Shown here in pieces: positions 36,230 to 46,931 of a DNA stretch of 64,000 nucleotides. A program made the position numbers and the translations under genes. Origin of the DNA: Zantedeschia hybrid cultivar (taxonomy: Eukaryota; Streptophyta; Magnoliopsida; Alismatales; Araceae); the NCBI GenBank assembly GCA_030544215.1, contig JARZZO010000008.1, positions 32,899,614 to 32,963,613 of the forward strand, read 5' to 3'. How positions within the stretch are numbered: the stretch's first letter is position 1; every line of letters begins with the position of its first letter. The notes under the pieces were generated by a model that saw only the letters and a list, made by a program, of their open reading frames with translations, was not told where the DNA came from and did not search any database.

Positions 36230-36899
36230 TTCTTATAATTCCAATAACATTATCTCTCGCCTTTCCACAATATCTCCATCTCTGACTTTCTTTAGCAGCT
36301 TCTCCTTAGTCCTAAGGAATGAAGGGTCTTTCACGGCAAGTGAAAGACGCCTGTGTACAATGATTGATGCGGATTGTCTGCTGATTGGAAAATTGAGGGA
36401 TGATTCGAGGGAAGGTAGAGCGTCAGCTAAGATATTCTGATTTCGAGGAACATGGATGAAGATCAATTTTGTGAAAAACTTTGCATAAGCAGAAGTGAGT
36501 TCTTGATAAGGCTTGAGCTTGGAATTAAGAGTTCGATATTTGGTTAGCACTTGGCGAAGAATCAATTGGCTATCACCTACAATTCTGAGTTTGGTGGCAC
36601 CATGGAAATGAGCAGCCTCGAGGCCAGCAAGGAGTGCCTCGTATTCAGCTATATTATTAGTGACTGGAAAGTCAAGCTGAAGGGCTTGTGGAATGGTGAC
36701 ACCTTCATGCGACAGTAGAATAATGCCAATACCCTTTTCCGTAGGAATTCAGAGCTCCGTCAAAATACAGAGTCCACATGTCATCTTTGATTCTATCTAT
36801 GGACATCAGTTCCTCATCCGGAAACTCCGATCGGACTAGATCAAAACGAGGAAGGGGATGATGAGCGAGATGTTCTACGATGGCATAGCCTTTGATCGC
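36230..36899 (-). pseudogene. Family A RNase H, 5' end cut by inner LTR
   Basis: 'WTLYFDGALNSYGKG' near 36760 holds the first catalytic Asp of the RNase H type found just before integrase in Tat elements. 36565-36233 continues 'ELTSAYAKFFTKLIFIHVPR' and 'NQNILADALPSL', the domain end. The frame breaks near 36700. Its upstream part stops at 36899, where the inner LTR begins, and the RT that should precede it is missing from the window. Confidence 0.75.
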
Positions 36900-38152
36900 T
36901 GTAGACACGCTAATTTTGACATCTTTTTGAGTAAATTTCATGTCATATAATAATGCCTCAAAATGATCTGATATTTAATCCTTAGTTAATTTTTATTATT
37001 TTTCTGGATTAATTATCTAAATGACATCGATCAGACAGACATAATTTAAGTTTATTAATGAAATTCATTTTAACTCATATTTTAATCAAATATGAGGAAT
37101 TCTGAAAGACGTCTACTTGTGAAGACGCCATTTAGGGTTATATTCTTATTTTGATTTTTAATCTGATTTTTAATTAATTTATTAATAAGCTAAAAGACGT
37201 CTGCCCTGCACGATGCCATTTAGGTTTCCTAAACTGTTTATATTTCTTCTTCCCGATGTTTATCATTATCTTAATTAAGTTAAAAGACGTCTCCCATGGG
37301 CAACACGTTTTAGTTAATTACAGATAATGATCAATTAGGCTGTATTTATCTGTTTCTTGGTTGGATTGACTTCAAACTCCTTCATGTTAATCTGTAAGTA
37401 ACCGCGGATGCACGAACTTAAGTCTATAAATACACAAGCTTATGAAAAAGAAAAAGGTTAAGGATTTTCAGAAAGAGACATCGTCCAAACGCTGAAGGTT
37501 CGAGGCACTGCTACTACTTACAGGAGTTTTGAAGCAACCTTTTTCCTCTCTTCGTCCTTTCTTCATCCATTCAAGAACCAAGGCTTTCTAGGAGCCATCC
37601 AACTCAGTTCTTATTAATTAATATTTTCATATTTTCAGCATATTAGCATCATAATCTCATCATATCACTCCATGCAACACACACTCACTAGCATTATTTT
37701 CCAATCCATGTGTTTAAGGGGTTTCAAAGACCACAAACAAGTGAGTTCATTCGTTTAAGTTACATGATTAGAATCATTGTTGGAATAGATACTACCACTA
37801 TTTGAGTTCTTATTGTTCTTTCCCTTTTTCTTTCTTTCTACTTTTCTGTAAGGTACAAAGGAGATTAAAAGGAAAGAATCAACAAGGAAATCTGGACGAT
37901 CCTCAAAGCCCAATCAATATTCAAAGCAAGAACAAAGTCAAAATGGCTCTTTTCCTTCAGCCGGCTGAAGGAGGAGAATTAAGGACTTCAACATCTCCTA
38001 ATTCTAAAACAGGTAACCGATCAATCTGTCTTTTGGAACTTTTTAGTTAAAAGTTTCTGGCGATCACATTCACTTAGTTTTTAATAGGTTTATTTGTCAC
38101 ATAAACAACAAAATTTTCATGATAATTACACATCACTATTTGAGCACTCACA
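36900..38152 (+). mobile_element. Family A 5' LTR of inner copy
   Basis: 1253 bp, TGTAGACACGC to GAGCACTCACA. TATAAATAC at 37425-37433. Preceded by ATCGC, the expected left target duplication; the right one has been lost. Confidence 0.88.
37103..37312 (+). repeat. Palindrome array in inner LTR, three units
   Basis: Units at 37103-37134, 37191-37222 and 37281-37312, spaced 88 and 90 bp. Spacers tacttgtgaa, tgccctgcac, tcccatgggc. The array ends 112 bp before the TATA box. Confidence 0.85.
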
Positions 38153-38157
38153 GCTTT

Positions 38158-38176
38158 TTGGCGATCATGGTGGGAC
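38158..38176 (+). other. Family A primer-binding site
   Basis: TTGGCGATCATGGTGGGAC begins five bases after the LTR end. The other copies read nearly the same on the minus strand (about 55852-55870 and 23897-23915). TGGCG at the start is typical of Tat/Athila-type primer sites; which tRNA it pairs with needs a comparison with tRNA 3' ends. Confidence 0.6.
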
Positions 38177-38549
38177 TTGGTCTCGCCATCTTTTAATCTT
38201 TGTTCTTACTTTTTGTCAATCGGGCACTCACGGTGCACCACCTGTGTCTCTCGACACGCCCTCACCGATCAGTGAGTTTTTAGTTTAGTTGTTATTCCCA
38301 CGTGCACCACGTGCACACCCTTGCGGCAAGATCTTGCCCTTCCCATTTGATTGATTGAGAAGTTGTGATTGTGATAAAGAAAATGTGTAATTGATTAATA
38401 TTTTAGTTATTTACATGATAAATTCATCCTGTTAAAAATTTAAAAAAAAAAAAAAAAGATTCCCATGAGTCGATTATTTACCGTTTTATCCTGTTAGTTT
38501 GAAGGGGAATTGATCCATAAATTCCTTCTAAATTGTTGATTTTGCAACC

Positions 38550-38701
38550 TGAAAAGCGTTTAGGAACAGCGACGCATTTCATACCGCGTCGTCCTACCCA
38601 GACGCCATTTAGGCAAAATTCTCTAATGTCTGCTGCCTGAGCTTCTGCGAGCATAATAAGGTTCTGTTTTGAATAGCGTCGAGGAACAGCGACGCGATTC
38701 A
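38550..38701 (+). repeat. Palindrome array in leader RNA region, three units
   Basis: Units at 38550-38581, 38580-38611 and 38670-38701. The first two overlap by two bases. Spacers taggaacagc and gaggaacagc differ at one base, so two units are probably recent duplicates. The site lies after the primer site, hence inside the packaged RNA. Confidence 0.85.
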
Positions 38702-39201
38702 GGCAGTTTCTTATTTTGTTCTTTAGTTCTCAGATTTCTGATCTGCTTGTTATTACACATTACATATTAAGCATTAGAGGTCATCCCGGCCATAGGTCAT
38801 ACGCATTGGGGCTAACACCCCCTTTTTCTCATAGGAACACCTTTCTTGGCATCTTCACCTCTCTCTGATTGGGTCGGTCCCTCGATCAGACTAGAGTGGT
38901 TGGCGTTAAAGACCTCCGTAAGTCCCCAAAATCAAGGTATTCCTCCTTGTTCATCGGGCTGGTTCTACCAATCGAAGTCCTGGATAGATTCTTCATAACG
39001 TTGTGAGAGAAAGCCATAGAGTATAACGGTGGAAATTGAACTGAAACTAAGATCCTACCCCTTGAGTGAATTTGTGATTAATTGAATCCAACTAACCCAA
39101 TAAGGAATCTTAAAATAACGTTAAACATCCACTTGTTTGCTTAATCTCTGTACAACTTGTCTGCAAATCTTTGAAGAAAAAAAAAAAAAAAATCTGATAT
39201 C

Positions 39202-41251
39202 ATGTTACTTCGATCAGGTAGGGATTTGAGCATGGCTTCGGGAGCTATGGTCAACTATGAGGGAGATGCTAATGCCCCTCTTGAATCCAATTATCACTAT
39301 AAAAATGGGGGAGATGCTAATGGCCCCCATGATCTGCATTCTTATCCATCTGAACATGAGGGAAATCTTCATATCTCTCCTCCTTTTGTCCATGATCAAC
39401 ACAATTCTGGTGCTGATCTTCCTCCGCACGTGCATGCGGTTTCTAATCCTATATTTGAGCGCACCATGAACCCGAATGAACCCACATCATCCAATCCCTC
39501 CGATCTAGTCAATGCTCTGGGAGTTCTGGCCTCTCATTTGGTTCCTCACCAGCTCGAGGCGATCCAGTCTATTTTGAAGGAGAAGACGCCCATGCAGTCT
39601 GCCGAGCCAAATCCTGCGGCACCCCCTGTTATTCCTCAACCACCTCCCCATCATGCTTCTCATTCACCAGGCCATGGAAGGCCTTCAGGTTTCAACTTCT
39701 TAGCCAGCTGGGCCACAACTGTCCTCCTAGAGGCAACCGGCTAAATTGCCTACGCCAACTTATCAAAATGCCCTCATGCATGGCAGAAGCGCTGTCGGAC
39801 CTCAACCCTATTGTCCCCCTTGCCCCACATACTCTAGGCAATAGGCCTATCATGTACCCCCACCTCCCCCTCCTCCAGTCGATCCAACAACTCAAGCTCC
39901 GCTCGCGAAGATGGAGCGTATGGATGAGCAGTTCAATAATTTTCAGAAAATGATGGGAGTTAAAGCTGCACCTGAGATTAACCTGCCAAGTCTGCCCGTG
40001 TTCCATTTGCCGCCCTCCGAAAATACAACGGTACTGGTAACCCCTCACTCATTTGAAGGAGTTCATGTACGAGTCATCTTTCTGGCAGAACAACAAGAGG
40101 TCGTTGGCATTTTTGTTCAGGAAGTCGTTGGAAGGACCAGCCCTCCAGTGGTTCTTTTCCTTAGAGCCATCCGAAGTAAAGGACTATGGTATCGTATCAC
40201 GAAAATTCATTCAACGATACTAGGATAGAGTTGCACCCTCTCTGTCCATTACTGATTTGATAACAGAAAAAATGAAGCCCGACGAGGAATTCGTCAGTTT
40301 TGCTAATAGATGGAGGGACATGGCAGAAAAAGTTAAAGATCATCTATCTGAGTCCGAGCAAGTAAAGATGTTGATTTCCAATGCTACACCTCAGTTTAAG
40401 CTAGTCGTCGCCTTGAACAACTTGACCAGCATGGCAGAGCTCTATGAAAGGGCGCGTTACTGTCAAAATGCTTTCAAAGATGCTACATTCTCTAGTGTCT
40501 TTGATCCTCACCGACCTAGTAGGCCTCTACCTCGGAAGCCAGCCATGCCAAATTCTCCTAGCACGGGTCCAACAACTGAGGGCACACTCTCTCATGAGCA
40601 GATTAGCACCATGAACAACAATCAGCCCCAGTTCGTGAGGAGCCAGCCACCATCACAGTTCGTAGGCTAAAGACCACCGAACCAGCAGGGTTACAAACAA
40701 CAAACGCCACAGTATCAACAACCCCAGCAGCCAAATCCACAATATCAACAGCCACAGTACCAACGGCCACAGTAACTGAATCAGCAGCTACAGCGGCAGT
40801 TACAGTACCAGCCCCCACAACAACAACAGTACCAGCCGCGCGCACCGCCGGCATACCATAATGTACCCCCTCCTGCTGATTATAACCAGCAGAGGAAGCC
40901 TCCAGGCCCGAAAAGGGCAGAATATCCAGTCTTTCCAGAATCCTTGTCAGATATCTTCAATACTTTAATGGCAGCCAATGCCTTGGTTTTGCCAAGAGAA
41001 AAAACAGTTTGACCCCAAAATGCCGACACTTCCAGGTATTGTTACTTCCATAGACAACCTGGACACACAATAGATGCCTGCTTCCAATTTCGAGATTATA
41101 TTCACTATCTCAACGAGCAGGGAGGCATTGATTGGGAAAAATAAGGAAGTATATATCTGCCTTGAAGGCGAGAAGGCCCCAGCAACAATAGCAACAACCC
41201 CAACAACAGCAACAACCAAGAGCACCGGCACAGGCGGCAGCACCCCCGAAC
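39202..41251 (+). pseudogene. Family A gag (inner copy)
   Basis: The start 'MLLRSGRDLSM' is shared with the other copies. GDANAP-type repeats lie near residues 20 and 36. 39911-40060 has 'ERMDEQFNNFQKMMGVKAAP', 40060-40230 the capsid-like 'LEGPALQWFFSL' text in shifted frame, and 40257-40670 'EKMKPDEEFVSFANRWRDMA' with 'SESEQVKMLISNATPQFK' and 'LTSMAELYERARYCQNAF'. 40671-41251 is Gln-rich with 'QQPQYQ'-type repeats, then a cryptic segment ending in 'RKYISAL'-like text. Frameshifts near 39740, 40020 and 40230 and stops in the Gln-rich part. Confidence 0.75.
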
Positions 41252-42967
41252 ATGGGTATAGTGCAGAACCCATTTTCGGAACACCAGCACCAGAATCAAG
41301 TTGCCCCCATTTTAACAAATAGCCAATCGGAGGCTAATCAAGGGCAACAGTGGAAAATAGCGGACTCTTCCTCTATTTATTCAACAGGTCACACTCTGAG
41401 CACGGCTGAGCAACCACCACGCCGCACCATCCACATACCTAAACCACAACCCGTTACCATCACACCAGTACCAACACACGCATACCGTTTACCCACGCCT
41501 ATTAACCCATCACTACCGCCCACTTTCCTGAAACCCATTGCCCCCCACGCCACCACACCTCCATCAAACAACCTACCGCAAGCTAATTACGCACCCCTCA
41601 TGCCATCCAAACCATTGCTCCGCGTACCATTCCCCACATCATCTACTACCACCACTGCCTACCCAAATACCATACAACCATCCAAACCATTACTCCGCGT
41701 ACCATTCCCCACTTCAACTGCACCAACCACTTACCACGCCACTATTCAACCCTCTAAACCCCTCATTCGCACCATGCCATCATCAACTAACCCCATGCCA
41801 TCACCCGTATACCAACCATCCACACCATCTACGCCATCTACCAACCCCGCGGTGCTCAAGTTATCACCTGGCCCTTCCACTAGTGAAGAACATGCACGCC
41901 GGAGTGGGAGGATCTTCAATAAGGTCTTTTCTCAATCTACAGTCAGAGACGGCCCATCACAGCCGCCAGAGGAAGCGCATACACCAGGCACTCAATATGA
42001 CCTGCTGAAGCAACTGGATAGAACACCGGCACGAATCTCTGTGCTTGAGTTGATCAAGAGATCGAAGACCCATCAGGAAGCTCTGATGGAATACATACAA
42101 AAAGTGATGGTCAACGAAGATGTGCCGGTGGAGAAGATCACCGCACTATTAGTTTCACAGGGGGATCAGCCCTCTATCTTATTTCATACTTCGGAATTAG
42201 CACCACTAGCAGCTAGGAGCATGGCTCTGAGTATTACAGTCAATATCTGCAAAAAGGCCGTAGACACATGCCTGGTTGACACGGGGGCTTCAATTAATGT
42301 CTTGCCTCCGAAGACTCTTGAACTATGTGGTGTACCCAAGGAAAAATGGCTGCCTAGCCCCATTTCTGTTACAACATATGATAACTCCACCCGTTCCCCT
42401 CTGGGAATGGTCTATTTAAAAGTAGAGTTAGGCCCTGTATGTCATGTCGAGGTCGAATTTCACATCTTGGAAATCGATCCTTCCTTGAAGGCTATTTTGG
42501 GTCGTCCTTACATTAAAACCCTTGAGGCGATTCCCTCTACGAATTATCGGTGCCTTAAATTTCCGTACAAAGGACGAATCATTAAAGTTACGAGCATGCC
42601 AATCCTTGCTGCTGCTCACTCCTTGAATATTAAGCCAACTCATTCACCTGGTTGACAACCTTTTCTGTCGGTATTACAGGTCTACCGTCCTGTGGCTGAT
42701 CCTTTAAAGGCCGCCACTCTCACTCCTTACCCACTAGATGCCATAAAGCGAGGGAAGTGCATGAGTACCCCTGGTTGGAAAATAATGATGAAGGGTGGTT
42801 ATCAGCCTGGAAAGAGTCTAGGCACACAATTGCAGGGCAGAACTACGCCCATTAAAGACAGCCGAAGGACATCTGGTAATGGCCTGGGTATAGGCCAAGA
42901 AGAGTCAGGCATGACATTGTGCAGCAGTAAGAAGATGAAGACGTCCAGAAGGCCTGGAAGACAATGA
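41252..42967 (+). pseudogene. Family A protease and G-patch (inner copy)
   Basis: A 467-codon open frame. The N-terminal half is a Pro/Thr/Ser-rich linker with tandem 'PSKPLLRVPFPTS' units (about residues 105-160). Then 'RRSGRIFNKVFSQSTV' and 'EYIQKVMVNEDVPVEKITAL'. The protease has an intact 'LVDTGASINVLPPKTLELCG' loop, 'AYDNSTRSPLG'-type middle and 'ILGRPYIKTLEAIPSTN'. A TGA at about 42653 follows 'KPTHSPG'. The G-patch is in the next frame (42692-42967): 'MMKGGYQPGKSLGTQLQG', 'SGNGLG'. A frameshift in its last part changes the end. This is the best preserved protease in the window. Confidence 0.82.
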
Positions 42968-43806
42968 CTACACCATGCAAAGAAGGCCGGGATCCCCTGA
43001 CATGGACCATGCATACACATTTTGTCAAGGGACCCATAATCAGTCATGATAATTATAATACAGTGTTAATCACTTCCCAGTTTGATCCGCATGACATCTA
43101 TGGAAGGGACCTGGCTAGGCACTGCTCAGAATTGCTGACGTACCAGTCCTTGGAGGCTCTACGGCCGATGAAAAGGAGGAAATTCCAAGATCCAAAGTGT
43201 GAATGGTACCGATGGTTCGACCTGAGGGATCTGTACATTACATTAAACAGATTATTTCTTGATCCCTCAGAGCCGAAATGGCCGCCGTTGATAGACGAGC
43301 TGATTGAAGGGCCGGGTGCCATTTTTGACAAGAGAATTATGCTGTCTGAGGAAACATATGAAGGGGAGCCAAATGACCCCTATGAAGCTAGTTATACAAC
43401 TGATTTTCTCTGGAGAGGAACTTACCCCTCTCGCATTTTCACATTTAACACTTTATTCCGTACTCTGCTTCTGACCCCGACTTGGTCGCGGGTGATCACT
43501 AAAGATATTCCACGAGCTCCACCCATCATGATCACTCTGTCCCCACGGGACTTTATCCCTCAACCTCCTCTCGATTTAAAGAGGATTTATGATTTAATCT
43601 GGGACATGCTACTGTATGATCCCCCTAATCCTTTGGACTTGGTGCCGCCTCCTCCATCTCATTCTTATTTTATGATTAATTCATCTTTTCTCCAAAAAAA
43701 AATGCCAATTTGGCAACTTCTTTCTCCCAGATCCTCATTTAGGAAACTTCCTACTTGTCCGATTGTACTCCATCGGGCGGGTCATTCGGTCAAGATTCTC
43801 TTCTAA
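42964..43806 (+). pseudogene. Family A domain of unknown function between G-patch and RT
   Basis: A 280-codon open frame, of which about the first 230 residues are conserved in the outer copy (49595-48661, minus). Conserved phrases: 'GRDPLTWTMHTHFVKGP', 'VLITSQFDPHDIYGRDLARH', 'CEWYRWFDLRDLY', 'IDELIEGPGAIFDK', 'PRAPPIMITLSPRDFIPQPP', 'RIYDLIWDMLLYDPPNP'. It is rich in Trp, Pro and Asp. There is no zinc finger, no membrane segment and no known catalytic motif I can identify. The copy reads as one frame although neighbours are broken. I do not know its function; position suggests a Pol-linked or accessory protein. Confidence 0.65.
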
Positions 43807-44119
43807 ATCTACTCTGCCCCTCCCCTCGAGAGGATTCTCCTGTATTTCCTCATGTATCCTATAATTTTCATCATTCTACGTCCTCATTAGGTCAGGATAG
43901 GGAGTCTAGTGAAGTTAGGGAGTCTAGTTCTAGGCAGGTTAATCATGTTAAGAAGTCTAGGAAATCTAAGGGTAAACAAATTCCAGATAGAGACCTCCAG
44001 GATCTAGTTGTTAAATGCCTTTCTTGCTCCCTAATCCTTTAGCTATTAGAGAATCCTATTTAGATGCCAGAAGATTGTGTAGATGATGAGTCAGTCAATA
44101 AAGGATATGGGGTGTATGA
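43807..44119 (+). pseudogene. Family A pre-RT linker and pol start (inner copy)
   Basis: Ser/Lys-rich text ('SSSLGQDRESSEVRESSS'-like, 'HVKKSRKSKGK'), matched on the minus strand at 44939-44680, then 'PEDCVDDESVNKGYG' as in the outer copy at 44600-44540. Homology ends at about 44119. Confidence 0.65.
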
Positions 44120-44657
44120 ATTGTGGATAGAGGACAACTCTAACAAACTTGGCTTTATGTAGTTTATCGACCTCTTCCTTCATCTTCAAAGCTATTTGTA
44201 GGTGGAATCGCCTTAACTTCTGTTTAACCGAGCTAGCTCCATCCTTTAATGTCAACCGATGTTCCACTAGCGATGAGTCTAACCCTAGCATATCCTCAAA
44301 ACTCCAGGCGAAAGTGTCCTTATAATCCTTAAGAACTTGGACCAATGCCTTCTCATCTATTTCAGAAAAAATTTTGCTGACAAGGTCAACCTTAGGTTCG
44401 TCTTCAGTCCCAAGATTGATCTCTTTGGTGGGTTCTTCTATAGCAGCTGACAGTTCATCGAATCTTTTTACTCCACTGGCATATGCCTTAGCTGCGTCCT
44501 TGTCATCTTCTTCATCTTCAATAATGGGGTATTTCTCGTATATCGATTCATACACCCCATATCCATCATTGACTGACTCATCATCTACACAATCTTCTGG
44601 CACCTGAATAGGATTTTCAAATAGCTGAGGGATCATAGAGCAAGCAATTAATAGCAA
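44120..44657 (-). pseudogene. Family A reverse transcriptase N-terminus (outer copy)
   Basis: 'LVQVLKDYKDTFAWSFEDML' followed by 'DSSLVEHRLTL', 'VKQKLRRFHLQIALKMKEEV' and 'KLHKAKFVRVV' is the classic start of Tat-type RT. Upstream is an acidic stretch 'IEDEEDDKDAAKAYA'. The frame crosses the junction at 44120 into reversed sequence of the inner copy and stops, so palm motifs including the catalytic Asp pair are absent. Confidence 0.8.
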
Positions 44658-44659
44658 GA

Positions 44660-44937
44660 TCCTAGAGGTATCTTTTTGGAATTTGTCTACCTTTAGACTT
44701 TCTAAACTTCCTAACTTGACTAACCTGCCTAGAACTAGACTCTCTAACTTCGGTAGACTCCCTATCCTAACTAGACTCCCTATCCTGACCTAGTGAGGAG
44801 GAAGAAACATAAAAATTATGGGGTACATAAGAGAATACAAGAGAATCCTCCCGAGGGGAGGGACAAAGGAAGTCTAGAAGAAAATCTTGACCGAATGACC
44901 CACGCGATTGGGTACAATCGGACAAATAGGAAGTTTC
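44660..44937 (-). other. Family A pre-RT linker (outer copy), with TSD GTTTC
   Basis: Counterpart of 43760-44040 on the other strand. At 44933-44937 it ends in GTTTC, duplicated at 48702-48706 around the Copia LTR. Confidence 0.65.
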
Positions 44938-46089
44938 TGTTGGGATTTCTCGGGTTTCTCCGGATCGCTCACGCAGCGAAAATAAAATATTAAAACAACG
45001 ATCCGTTCCTGTTTCGAAAATCAAAAATCGATTATCGGATAATCGAAGTTCTCACCGTGTGCGGATTCGAATCCGCAACCGTTCGGTTCCGTTGGTGCGA
45101 CACCGCAAGCCGCACAATCGGGGATCCGATTACTAAATGGGTACCGAATCATTGATTTGGAACCAAACCAGGATCTAGATAAGTCTGGGAAATAAATAAT
45201 AAACTAAGCTAAACATTCACATCGCATTGAATTGAAAGGAAAGTGCAGGAATTAAAAGTTATTACAATGCGACTCGACACAGCAAATAATTACATACTCC
45301 AACTGAAAAGAAATGATTAAGCGTACAGGCCATAAAATAAAATAACAACTACGTCGGGGCATACCCCGGAACAACAACTGATGGCGCGTAACTCTCAGCA
45401 GCCCTCTCCTCGCTAAGTCTGCCTGGACCCCTCACCTGAAAACCGCAGGGGTGAGTCTCGACGAAAAGACTCAGTAGGGATCCTCCGATCCCCACAATCC
45501 ACTCACACACCCACAAGCGCAAAAACACAGGAAGAGGTGAAGTAAGCAAGTAAAGCAGTAATTACTACTCCTAAATCTTGATATAAAACACATGCATTCA
45601 AAATATAACAAGCATATCTCTAAAACCAGTCTACCAGGGAGCCCACAACCAACGTCTCGGAAAAACACGCCAACCACACGAACGAAGGTGAGAAACACCG
45701 ACCCGCTGAGACCAAACAGTAACCCCTCGGATAGCACGCTAGCTACTCCGGCCCAACTAGCTCAGGTGGTTACTCCTTCCCCCAGCACGAGTGACACTTC
45801 ACATGTACCACACCCACACCGGTACTAGCTAACCCCAGGGTTCACCAGGTGACCCTCTCTCACTAGGCGTCACCCCGACACACCCACACCGGCGTTGTGC
45901 TCCACCCAAACCAGCACAGGGTGATAAAGCGCTACAACTGTCACTCTAGGTCCACAGTCGCACGAAACATCACAGTGCAATCCGGTCACATAGAAATCTT
46001 CATCCTCGAGTATAATTTAAAGCATGCATTTAACCAACTACCTAATAGTGTAAACACATTTAATGGCATGGATTAATGTGATTCTGTCT

Positions 46090-46378
46090 TGAATCGCGTC
46101 GCCCAAGGCCGACGCTATTCAAGCCTCCTAAACTGGTTCATAGAAACTCGGCCTCAGAACCTAGCGTAAAACACGTCGCCTGTTAGCGACCGAAAACAGG
46201 GACAGGCTATGGGGTGGTTTCCCCTAAAATGCGTCGTTCATGCAAGTCGCCTTTTGAAAAGGCGTCGATGTCCCTGGACGCTCAACAGTCCAGAGACAGA
46301 GTCTGTAAATGGGGATAAATCGCGTCGTGGGTGGGCGCCGCCTTTCTAAAAGGCGTCGCTTCACCTCGACGCCATTTA
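46090..46378. repeat. Palindrome cluster, six units
   Basis: Units start at 46090, 46167, 46225, 46256, 46316 and 46347, each 32 bp with a 10-bp spacer. Two neighbouring pairs share one base (46256 and 46347). Best pair of arms: TAAAAGGCGTC with GACGCCATTTA at 46347-46378. Confidence 0.85.
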
Positions 46379-46931
46379 GTCCGGACAGACAGGTTCTCCC
46401 CTTCGTTTCCCCCAATCCACGAGGTGGGATTTCTCCCCCAAAACGCACAGAAAATGGCACAAAACATAAAGGGGAAGGAGGAGAACCTAACTACCCATTA
46501 GAACACCCAATTTCTCATACATGCACTAAGCGTTTTCACCCCAAAAATACCCCTAAAATATGCTTCAAACGCGGGAAAATATGATTTTAAACAAAATACA
46601 CTAGGAATCGTCACCCTACCGGTTACTTGAACTCCTCCAAGCTCCAAGCCGCCCTCCCGTTTCGCCCCACGCCGCCGCCGGTACCGCCGAGGACGCCGTT
46701 ACTCCACAGGGACGTCAACCGCCGTCCGGAGAGAAAACGCCGCGGAGGAGGTGGTGGTGGTAGTGGTGGGAGTTAGGAGGTCGATGGAGTGGAGGGAGGG
46801 ACAAAATGGTGGGAGGAAAAGAAGGAGCGGAAGGAAGAATCGCCGGAGCCGCCGGGGAAGAGAGGAGAGAGAAGAGGGAGGAGAAAATGAAGGAAAGGAA
46901 GGAGGGTTCGCGGGGTTAACCAGAAACTGGC

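Larger units (their letters stand above)
36900..44119 (+). mobile_element. Inner family A copy, opposite orientation, 3' truncated
   Basis: Plus-strand 5' LTR (36900-38152), primer site, leader, gag, protease, G-patch, unknown domain, and the first codons of pol, ending abruptly at about 44119 within the text encoding 'DDESVNKGYGVYE'. The next base belongs to the minus-strand RT start of the surrounding element. Its own RT to 3' LTR part is missing. It inserted in the RNase H of the outer element. Confidence 0.85.

Noticed and set aside
41389..41571. Minus-strand frames opposite the Pro-rich linker (also at 20392-20574 plus and 53152-53616 plus)
   Set aside because: They mirror Pro/Thr or Gln-rich coding repeats on the other strand; shadows of gag-protease.
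43807..44042. Separate small Ser/Lys-rich protein gene
   Set aside because: It has a counterpart in the outer copy at the same place and is the linker between the unknown domain and RT.
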